A DNA stretch of 64,000 nucleotides from UBA1429 sp964482225 (GTDB lineage Bacteria > Chloroflexota > Anaerolineae > UBA1429): NCBI GenBank assembly GCA_964482225.1, contig CAYZWT010000001.1, forward strand, positions 131,952 through 195,951. The letters are read 5' to 3'. The notes under the pieces were generated by a model. That model was not told where the DNA came from. It saw only the letters and a program-made list of their open reading frames with translations, and did no database searches. Of the stretch, positions 26,078 through 32,455 are shown one piece after another (the first letter of the stretch is position 1; each line of letters begins with the position of its first letter). Both the position numbers and the translations under genes were made by a program.

Positions 26078-28129
26078 CTATTGTTTCGCCACCAATGGCA
26101 GATATATCCGCTGGGGCTGGGGTAGATTCTCAAGCCGGATCTCGACGACCTGGCTCACCATCTGGCCGCTGGACAGGCCGGCACCGACGACCCGAAGAGG
26201 ATACCGGTTCTCCGGCAGAGGCTGACCATTCATCAGGTTGGCCACGATGATATCGTCACTGCGTGCAGCCAGGGCGCTCGTCACCGTCCGGCTGTAGCCA
26301 TCTGAGGCGATCGCCCGGATGTCATAGCCAAGAGTCGCCAGGACATCGCTAAAGGCATCTGAGTCGTCATCATCAACCATGCCTGCCAGTCTCCAGAGCG
26401 CAACTCCGTTATAGAGATTGCCAGTGTTGTCTTCCCACTGGGCCGGGTGCGCCGTGGCCATGGCGATAAAGTCCTCGGCCGAAAGCGTTGTGGTGATGGC
26501 CCCGGTCAGATCCAATTCCCAATCGGGCGGCGGCGTTGGAAGGTCCAGGAGTTCGATCCTTACGATCTTGCCGACTCTCTGTGAACCCGAGGTCAATGCA
26601 CTGCCCATCAGCCGGAGTGGATAGCGAGCCTCGGGCAACGGCTGACCATCGAGGGTATTGGCCACGATGATATCGTCATTACGAGCCACATCGGCGATCT
26701 CAAAGGTGCGGCTATAGCCATCTGAGGCGATCACCCGCACCTGGTATCCCAGAGCCGCCAGCTCATCGTTGAACGCGTCTGCCCCGTGAGCGTTGTCATC
26801 ATCCACCCAGCCCACCAGGAGCCAGAGGGGAAGTCCTTTCCATGTGCCATCGGCATCGGTGTATTCGACGCCATGACCAGGGCAGAGCACGGCGCTTACG
26901 AATTCGGCCTGCGTCATGACATAATCAGTGGCTCCGGATAGCTCCAGGGTCCAGGTTTCGATCTCGGGTATGTTGAGAAGGTTGATCCGGGCGATCTTGC
27001 CCACCCTTTGCGAGCCCGAGGTCAGCGCATCACCGACGAGCCGGAGAGGGAAATGGTCGTCAGATAGCGGAGCCCCATTGACCTTGTTGGCGACGATATA
27101 GTCTGAGGATCGGGCTATGTCCTCACTGCGAAAAGTCCGGGTGTAGCCATCGGATGCTTCTACCTCTATGTCATAGCCTGCCTCGGCCAAGGCATCATTA
27201 AACGAGCCGATGCCATGGACGTTGTCATCATCGGCAAGCCCAACCAGCCACCAGAGGGGCAGGCCGCTCCAGACATTGCCGCCGCCGTCGGTCCACTCTA
27301 CCACCTCGTGGCAAGCAAGGGCATTCTCAAACCAGGTCTGCCCGACGGTGGTGGTAACGGCCCCAGTTACGTCAATGGACCACGCCTCTGAAGCCTGGGA
27401 ATAGATATTTACCTGGTTAATCCACTTGAGCGATAGCCCATTGGCAGAGGGGTACTGGATGACACCATCCACGAAATAGTGCCAGTTCTCCTCGGGGAGA
27501 TACGTGCGCATATCCTCATGGCCAAAGACGTGCAACCCAGCACCATTGGTGGTCTCCACCATGAACACGAGCTGCATGCCGGCGTCGAACGTGGGCACAT
27601 AGGCGCCATCCGTATAAAGTGGAGCGCCATCCCCGGCATTCTTGGTGTACCAGGCAATCACGACCTTACCCTGGCCAGGTGCGGGGTTATAGATGGTGTC
27701 GTACTGAAACCGGTCGCTATATCCATCAAACGACTTGACTTGGATCTGGTCTCCGGGCTCTGCGCCGCCCACGAGTTCCACCAGGTCCTTTACATCGGTT
27801 CCCCTGACGGCCCCTTTGTTCTTGAGGTTGACGGTTTCAGCAGGATCCCAGAGGTTCTCAGGCTGAAAAGTCGGGCCCTGGAAATAGTACTGGGTGGTGC
27901 CATCCCCCTGTACCGGTAGTTGGGCTTCCATCTCTTGGTAGGTCAGAATCGCCTGATCTATGATGGTCACACCATCGGCAGCATACTTGGTCACCGTGAT
28001 GCTTGTCGTCCCGTTGCTGGCGGCAGAGACATCGCTCGCCAGGGTTGGCGCTGGGGCTGCAAAGGCCCATGCCAGGTTGGCCACGAGGAGCAGGCTGACG
28101 GCAATCCAGAAGAGTTGTCCCTTTTTCAT
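26078..28129 (-). CDS. Exported four-domain protein with three sulfite-oxidase-fold-like repeats
   Basis: A 683-residue exported protein: signal peptide, one large GAVRGTDVKDLVELVGG-type domain (to about residue 255), then three repeats of about 140 residues. Each repeat has WxxDLTGA or similar, a short loop, GxPLWWLVGxxDDDN, a DGYxRTF strand and (Y/F)PLRLVGxALTSGSQRVGKI. This matches the layout of the sulfite-oxidase molybdopterin domain. The loop where Mo-ligating cysteine would sit reads ALACHEVVEW in repeat 1, AVLCPGHGVEY in repeat 2 and a Cys-free ATAHPAQWED in repeat 3. It ends in IYLPLVAKQ, a C-terminal tail common in Chloroflexota secreted proteins. The first gene of the operon; the start was chosen for AAGGA upstream. 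Confidence 0.75.
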   Translation of the reverse strand: MKKGQLFWIAVSLLLVANLAWAFAAPAPTLASDVSAASNGTTSITVTKYAADGVTIIDQAILTYQEMEAQLPVQGDGTTQYYFQGPTFQPENLWDPAETVNLKNKGAVRGTDVKDLVELVGGAEPGDQIQVKSFDGYSDRFQYDTIYNPAPGQGKVVIAWYTKNAGDGAPLYTDGAYVPTFDAGMQLVFMVETTNGAGLHVFGHEDMRTYLPEENWHYFVDGVIQYPSANGLSLKWINQVNIYSQASEAWSIDVTGAVTTTVGQTWFENALACHEVVEWTDGGGNVWSGLPLWWLVGLADDDNVHGIGSFNDALAEAGYDIEVEASDGYTRTFRSEDIARSSDYIVANKVNGAPLSDDHFPLRLVGDALTSGSQRVGKIARINLLNIPEIETWTLELSGATDYVMTQAEFVSAVLCPGHGVEYTDADGTWKGLPLWLLVGWVDDDNAHGADAFNDELAALGYQVRVIASDGYSRTFEIADVARNDDIIVANTLDGQPLPEARYPLRLMGSALTSGSQRVGKIVRIELLDLPTPPPDWELDLTGAITTTLSAEDFIAMATAHPAQWEDNTGNLYNGVALWRLAGMVDDDDSDAFSDVLATLGYDIRAIASDGYSRTVTSALAARSDDIIVANLMNGQPLPENRYPLRVVGAGLSSGQMVSQVVEIRLENLPQPQRIYLPLVAKQ

Positions 28130-28742
28130 CTCACATCCTTTCGAGAGGCAAGTTACTGCCAAAACCTATCCTCAAACCTCTATCCCGTTTCTGGCTGCTA
28201 GAGCGCTCTGTCGCTGGCCACCTCCTCTTGCCTCCAAGGACGCCGACAGTTGCTCGGCGAGTCATCCCAGTCGCAGGGAGCACTGTGCCTTGACTGGAAC
28301 TGAGCCGCCTCCTCCGGGTGTCGCCCTGCGCTAGATTGCCGGGCATGCGTCTGCATCCAAGGCAACACAAAGCCGGCGCCCCCGAGTTGGAAATGCCCGA
28401 ATAGGGTCGGGCAAAGGCGCCGGCCATGATAGACCCTGCCTCGTTCTCCTTTCCAAACACGGGGGGCATGCGAGTTTCCTTGCATACCGTTTTCTGCCGA
28501 ATGCGGCAGAGCGACCGCTTGGCCATGGCGCTGTGCTTTGCGCTGTAGGCTCGGCGGTTCGGAGAAGCGGCTATAGAATTGTACGATGCCGTTCACACCT
28601 CTTTGTGTGATCGCACGTGAACTTAACACACCCTGGAATCGGTGTCAAGCGAAGGCATAGAGAGCGTTGAAAGAGTGTCGGGCAACCTGCCTCTGGGGGT
28701 CAGGATGGGTAGCGTGTCTGCAGCGATAGGTTAGGAGGGCGC
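28130..28742. other. Long operon leader/intergenic region with structured elements
   Basis: No gene is supported in these 613 bases. Two nested stems are clear: GCCGGCGCC with GGCGCCGGC (28372-28380, 28416-28424) enclosing TGCCCGA with TCGGGCA (28394-28400, 28407-28413). Another hairpin CTCTGCCG/CGGCAGAG-like lies near 28493-28510. An inverted repeat TCACAC/GTGTGA spans 28593-28610, beside AT-rich bases that could be the operon promoter. The arrangement fits a long 5' leader of the exported-protein operon, possibly with a cis-acting RNA; no known riboswitch was recognised. Confidence 0.45.
28593..28610. promoter_or_regulatory. Inverted repeat, possible operator
   Basis: TCACAC and GTGTGA flank a six-base centre, with further partial symmetry (GTTCAC, GTGAAC) outside. 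It adjoins TACAAT/TATAG-like sequence on the minus strand, where the promoter of the exported-protein operon should lie. It does not resemble the ModE consensus. Confidence 0.35.
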
Positions 28743-28977
28743 ATGTCTCAGCCAAGACTACAAGAGACCGGGCAAGACTCATTCTACGGCGACTATCTCT
28801 ACGAGCGGATCGTACCGCAGGATCATTTCCTGCGGAAGCTGCGCGAGTTAGTGCCTTGGCAGCGCTACGCCTATCGGCTTCTCGAGCATTATCGAGGCAA
28901 GGGGATGAGAGGACGCCCCCCGATTGACCCCGCCATTGTGCTCAAGATGCTGCTCTGGATGTATCTCGACAACCACC
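28743..28977 (+). pseudogene. Truncated transposase (IS1182/IS5-like N-terminus)
   Basis: The first roughly 78 codons read like the N-terminal DUF772-type part of an IS1182/IS5-group transposase: LYERIVPQDHFLRKLRELV, HYRGKGMRGRPPIDPAIVLK and MLLWMYLDN. The similarity stops abruptly after this point and the frame ends shortly after, inside the 3' end of the PIN gene on the other strand. TAGGAGG precedes the ATG. It is an insertion-sequence remnant and cannot encode a working transposase. No terminal repeats were identified. Confidence 0.75.
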
Positions 28978-28987
28978 AAACAGCGGC

Positions 28988-29452
28988 TCAGGCTTCGCCC
29001 GTACGCTCCAGGCGCGACAACTGATCGCGTACGCGTAGCAAGAATTCGCCCGGGCGAAGCACGGTCACGGATGGGCAGCCGGGTTGATAGTGGCGCACAT
29101 GGAACGTGATCAGCCATGGGCAACCCGCTTGCGCCGCCGCCACCAGGATGGGTAGATCCTCGTCATGCGCCAAGCCCACATAGGGCTTCAGATCCGCTGG
29201 TGCTGGGTCGGGCAACACGCGTATGCAACGGCTGACGATGGTCTGGAAAATGGGTAAAGCATCAGGGAGCTTGGCCTGCAGATTGCGCTGCACCTCGGTG
29301 ATGACTTGGTCGCACGTCAACGCCTCTAGGAGCGTGATCTCGGCCAGCCGCAGGATTACCAGGCTGGCGCCGTGTTCGCTGGGCGAGGCGCAAGCGGCCA
29401 GCAGGGCGTCCGCGTCCAAAAAGACGCGCGGCTTACTGCGCGGCTGAGTCAT
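28988..29452 (-). CDS. PIN-domain toxin (VapC-like)
   Basis: A 154-residue PIN-domain ribonuclease. Conserved acidic positions are visible in RVFLDADALLAAC, in the central ITEVQRNL and in GLAHDEDLPILVAA; the C-terminal strand reads CPWLITFHVRHY. PIN toxins cleave specific RNAs (often initiator tRNA or rRNA) when their antitoxin is degraded. The ATG overlaps the antitoxin gene by 20 bases, the usual antitoxin-toxin coupling, and gives a more family-like N-terminus than an upstream frame. Confidence 0.75.
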   Translation of the reverse strand: MTQPRSKPRVFLDADALLAACASPSEHGASLVILRLAEITLLEALTCDQVITEVQRNLQAKLPDALPIFQTIVSRCIRVLPDPAPADLKPYVGLAHDEDLPILVAAAQAGCPWLITFHVRHYQPGCPSVTVLRPGEFLLRVRDQLSRLERTGEA

Positions 29453-29714
29453 CGGCGCGCCGTTCCTCGGTGTAGCGCTGGCGCTGCTCGCGCAGCCCAT
29501 CCAGCAGCTCTTGGGTGCTCAAGCCCGCCTTGGTGCGCAAGAGTTCAATCTCGCGGGCCAGCTCGGGCACAAGCGGCACCATGGGGGTGAGCACCAGCAC
29601 GCCGTCCAGATCTACCAGGTAAAAAGTGTCTCCCTGTTTGATGTCGTATTTGTCGCGCAGCGCGGCAGGCAGGGTCAGGGTGCCTCGCTGTCGCACCTGA
29701 ATGGCGGTGTCCAT
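29433..29714 (-). CDS. AbrB/SpoVT-type antitoxin (VapB-like)
   Basis: A 93-residue protein with an N-terminal AbrB/MazE swapped-hairpin DNA-binding domain: IQVRQRGTLTLPAALRDKY, then GDTFYLVDLDGVLVLTP. The C-terminal half is helical and charged and would wrap the toxin. It precedes and overlaps the PIN-domain gene, forming a VapBC-like toxin-antitoxin pair that would autoregulate its promoter. The ATG giving MDTAIQV was chosen because it sits seven residues before the domain. The pair lies beside a transposase remnant within the accessory region. Confidence 0.8.
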   Translation of the reverse strand: MDTAIQVRQRGTLTLPAALRDKYDIKQGDTFYLVDLDGVLVLTPMVPLVPELAREIELLRTKAGLSTQELLDGLREQRQRYTEERRADDSAAQ

Positions 29715-30005
29715 GTTGACCTCCGACGTCTGCAATGCAGATGATTCAGTAAATCAGTTCTATGATACCACTAGCTTCAGGGATGCGCAAGGCGTCACTC
29801 GGCTTTCAACCTTGGCCAGAGGTAGCAAGTCATCCGGATGCTCTGGTTTCTAACTTTCCCCCAGTGCGCTCGGTAGTGGCTCCTAGCCGTGATCCCACTG
29901 CCGCCCAGGATATCGTAGCTTTCGGTACGTACCGAGTTTCGGAAGACTGGCTACCCGCAGAGCTCCACCTGCGGCACTTGCAGGGACTCGTAGACCCCGG
30001 TCTCG

Positions 30006-30863
30006 CTATAGTGAAGGCGCCTGCACACCCGGTGTCTCCTCCCACGCAATCTCGCTCTGCCTCCACCCCGAATCGTTCGTCGGCATAGCATCGGTGTGCG
30101 TCTGTGGCCGGGGCGCACCGGCATCTTGGTGCGCCGGCGCCTCTGCGCGGGCGAACAGGTTCCCGCAGCGCAGACACTGGGCGTGGAACTCTTTCGTGCC
30201 TACTCTGACGCTCTGGCAGCCGCAGCTCCACTTGTGCATCGTCGAGCGCCCCTGGGGACGCGCCTCGGGGTCGGCCCACCAGTCCAGGGGCTTGCCCTTG
30301 GGGCTCACGACCGGCTCGGCCAGGGGGGCGGGCTCGGGCACGTCATAGGCGCGCAGGAACTCGGCAAAGCGCCCATCGGCGGGGCGCACATGCACCCCCG
30401 CGCCGATCAACGGGTGCAGCCCGATGGCCTCGCAGGCGCCCACAAACTCCTCGTTGTGATAGTTGCGGGACACCGGGTGCTGGCCATAGTTCTGCTGCCA
30501 GAGGTGCACATACTCGTGCATCAGGGTCTCCAGCGTCTCCCAGAGGGGCCGCTCCAGGTGCTTGACGTTGAAGGTGATCTCGTAGAGCAGGCCCTGGGCG
30601 TTGCGGCGCAGGGTGTAGGCCGCCAGGACGCGGTGGTCCATACGCTCAAAGCTGAGCACGGCCTCGGGCATCTGACGCTGCCAGAAGCGGTCGTTGAAAC
30701 GGTCGGTCCAGACATAGAGCTGGGAGGCGATCTCCTGCCACTCCCAGTCATCGGCGGCCTCTACATGGCGGCGGATGGCCTCCTGGGGCGTGGGGAGGGG
30801 GCTGCGTTCTCTCATAGGCGATAGGGCGATCACCGGCGCGCAGCGAAGGGGCAGGGGCATCAC
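30006..30863 (-). CDS. SprT-like zinc metalloprotease family protein
   Basis: A SprT-like protein of up to 285 residues. The zinc-protease motif is HEYVH in ETLMHEYVHLWQQNYGQ, preceded by WTDRFNDRFW and YTLRRNAQGLLYEITFNVKH as in this family. A C-terminal zinc ribbon follows (CGCQSVRVG then CLRCGNLFA). SprT-like proteins of plasmids are related to Spartan proteases, which cleave proteins crosslinked to DNA; a role in conjugative DNA processing is possible. A promoter lies just upstream; an internal ATG at residue 17 (MRERSPLPTPQEAI) is an alternative start and neither has a clear ribosome-binding site. Confidence 0.82.
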   Translation of the reverse strand: MMPLPLRCAPVIALSPMRERSPLPTPQEAIRRHVEAADDWEWQEIASQLYVWTDRFNDRFWQRQMPEAVLSFERMDHRVLAAYTLRRNAQGLLYEITFNVKHLERPLWETLETLMHEYVHLWQQNYGQHPVSRNYHNEEFVGACEAIGLHPLIGAGVHVRPADGRFAEFLRAYDVPEPAPLAEPVVSPKGKPLDWWADPEARPQGRSTMHKWSCGCQSVRVGTKEFHAQCLRCGNLFARAEAPAHQDAGAPRPQTHTDAMPTNDSGWRQSEIAWEETPGVQAPSL

Positions 30864-30904
30864 GGCGACCCGGGTCGCGCAGTGTGATAGGTACTATAAG
30901 AAAC

Positions 30905-30934
30905 ATTATAACACTAGCAATAGCGCCCACACAA
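30905..30934 (-). promoter_or_regulatory. Promoter of the SprT-like gene
   Basis: On the minus strand TTGTGT and a perfect TATAAT are 18 bases apart, about 42 bases before the first possible start codon. The -35 box lies within one arm of a 16-bp hairpin. Confidence 0.6.
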
Positions 30935-30961
30935 GCCAGGCGTGCGCCTGGCTTGTGTGGG
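30926..30961 (-). terminator. 16-bp perfect hairpin between the zinc-binding and SprT-like genes
   Basis: CCCACACAAGCCAGGC pairs exactly with GCCTGGCTTGTGTGGG around GTGC. It follows the stop codon of the upstream small gene by about 15 bases and so probably ends its transcript, although no T-run follows. It overlaps the -35 box of the SprT promoter, so the same DNA serves as terminator and promoter, or as an operator. Confidence 0.6.
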
Positions 30962-30975
30962 CCCCTTGGCAACGG

Positions 30976-31221
30976 CTATCGGCCCTTTTCGACCTCGCGG
31001 AGGGCATAGACGGCGGCCAGGTAGATCAGGGCCAGGCGCTCGGCGGCGGGGAGGGACACGAGGTCGCGAAAGGGCGGCAACTCGGGGGGCAGCTCCCAGG
31101 CGGCGAGAGGCTCGGGCTCCAGGTAACGGTAGCGGCCCTCGGGCTGGCAGCGCTCCAGGCAGACGTCGTGGAGCCGGTTGCCGCACCAGACGCAAATGGC
31201 GGCGTTGCGCTCCCCCTTCAT
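30976..31221 (-). CDS. Small cysteine-containing protein
   Basis: An 81-residue protein with CVWCGNRLHDVCLERC near its start, a plausible single zinc-binding site (CxxC then HxxCxxxC). A proline-rich middle is followed by a helix (AERLALIYLAAVYALREVEK). The family is not recognised. It starts 20 bases from a divergent promoter on the plus strand and ends in a strong hairpin. Its context among conjugation-type genes suggests a mobile-element accessory protein. Confidence 0.55.
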   Translation of the reverse strand: MKGERNAAICVWCGNRLHDVCLERCQPEGRYRYLEPEPLAAWELPPELPPFRDLVSLPAAERLALIYLAAVYALREVEKGR

Positions 31222-31240
31222 CGGGAGATCCCCCGCATTG

Positions 31241-31268
31241 TTGACAGGCGGGCGTACCTGTCTAGACT
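31241..31268 (+). promoter_or_regulatory. Promoter with operator-like repeat between its boxes
   Basis: TTGACA and TAGACT are 16 bases apart. An exact inverted repeat GACAGG/CCTGTC with an eight-base centre lies across the spacer and touches both boxes (31243-31262). A dimeric repressor bound there would block RNA polymerase. It should drive the small plus-strand gene at 31333 and may also affect the divergent minus-strand gene. Confidence 0.5.
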
Positions 31269-31332
31269 GGTGCGCGAGGGGGAGCGGCGCCCTGACGTTA
31301 ACAAGCCAGCCGCCCGAGAGGAGGTGACCATC

Positions 31333-31557
31333 ATGGCATCATCGAGGCACGTGACCTCCCCGGGCCCCTGGACGAGAGCCCGCCTCCGCGACAGGCTGCG
31401 TTGGCTGGTGCGCGACGTGTTGCGCACCGCCATCCAGCAGGTACGCGGCCCGACCCGATCCGGTGCGTCCACCCCGCGCGCAACTGCGGGCAGGGCATAC
31501 TGGACGCGGGATCGGCGGGGACGCTGGGTACTGCATGTGCCCATCACGCCCCCATAG
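31333..31557 (+). CDS. Small basic protein of unknown function
   Basis: A 74-residue arginine-rich protein (MASSRHVTSPGPWTRARLRD, then LRWLVRDVLRTAIQQV). Support comes from a perfect Shine-Dalgarno AGGAGGTGA six bases before the ATG and a promoter with an operator-like repeat 65 bases upstream. It runs against the surrounding conjugation genes. The basic, helical sequence would suit a nucleic-acid-binding regulator, but no family is recognised. Confidence 0.5.
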   Translation: MASSRHVTSPGPWTRARLRDRLRWLVRDVLRTAIQQVRGPTRSGASTPRATAGRAYWTRDRRGRWVLHVPITPP

Positions 31558-31609
31558 GCCTCGTCCGGCCCACGGTGCAGGCTGGGGTCTGGCTCGCGCC
31601 GGACCCCCC

Positions 31610-32455
31610 TCACCCCAGCGCGGCAGACGATGCATGTATCCATGATACCACCTCACGCGTGTGTCCCGGCTCCCGATCCCCCCAGCGCCAGATGGGCGCC
31701 GTGAGAAAGGCGGCGCTGTCCTCGATCAAGCCCACCAGGTAGCAGTCCCGGTAGGGATCCTGATGGATCGCCTCCAGGAGTGCGTCCGCCTTGCGGCGGC
31801 TGGTGGTGAACCAGAGCACGGCGGCAGGGACGCGGGTGCGCTCCCAGTAGGCGCGATAGCGGGCCAGCTTGCCCCTGAGCTCCGGGCCGGTGGGCATGGC
31901 CGCCGTGAACTCGAGGTAGGCCTGGCGGGGAGGCGTCTCGGGATCGGCCCCGGTATAGACCGCCAGCCAGCCGTCGGGCTGCATGCCCAGGCGCTCCAGC
32001 TCCAGCCAGCGGGCGTTCCGCCAGTGCAGGCCCCAACCCAGGCGCTGGCATTGCAGGCGCGCCGACACATACAGCCCCGAGAGGGTCAGCTCGTGGGACA
32101 TCATCAGGGCCGGCGTGGCCACATCGTCCCCCGCCACCCCGGCCACCCGATCGGCCGTCTCCCGGTCGCAGAGCCCCTGGGCGGCCACGTAGCGGCGGCC
32201 CTTAAGGCCCAGGTAGTAGATATCGGGCTCGTTGGGGCCCGCCTCCCGCTTGCGCACATAGTCCAGATCGAACAGGTAGCGCAGGCGCTGGCGGGCATGG
32301 GACGAGTCCTCGCGGCCAAAGAGCAGCCTGCCGATCTGGCGGTTGGTCAGGTAGCGCGCCTCAAAGACGGCCACCACCGCCTGCAGGTCGCGGGCGGTCA
32401 GGCGGATGCGCTGACGGGGACGCCGGGCAAAGCGCGGGCTCGGATCAGTGCTCAT
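31610..32455 (-). CDS. Replication-relaxation family protein (copy 2)
   Basis: A 281-residue replication-relaxation protein. The N-terminal winged helix (RLTARDLQAVVAVFEARYLTNRQIGRLLFG) and later AYLEFTAAMPTGPELRGKLARY parallel the first copy at 12.8-13.7 kb, but the proteins are diverged. The ATG overlaps the stop codon of the upstream coupling-type ATPase as ATGA, so the two are translationally coupled; long upstream extensions of the frame are antisense-like and were rejected. A joint role with the ATPase in DNA transfer is likely. Confidence 0.78.
   Translation of the reverse strand: MSTDPSPRFARRPRQRIRLTARDLQAVVAVFEARYLTNRQIGRLLFGREDSSHARQRLRYLFDLDYVRKREAGPNEPDIYYLGLKGRRYVAAQGLCDRETADRVAGVAGDDVATPALMMSHELTLSGLYVSARLQCQRLGWGLHWRNARWLELERLGMQPDGWLAVYTGADPETPPRQAYLEFTAAMPTGPELRGKLARYRAYWERTRVPAAVLWFTTSRRKADALLEAIHQDPYRDCYLVGLIEDSAAFLTAPIWRWGDREPGHTREVVSWIHASSAALG

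Noticed and set aside
28370..28426. Known Moco/Tuco riboswitch for the nested stems
   Set aside because: I could not line up the conserved loop sequences of that motif; it remains an unassigned structure.
28593..28610. ModE operator
   Set aside because: The repeat TCACAC/GTGTGA does not match the ModE consensus, and no modE-like gene is in the window.
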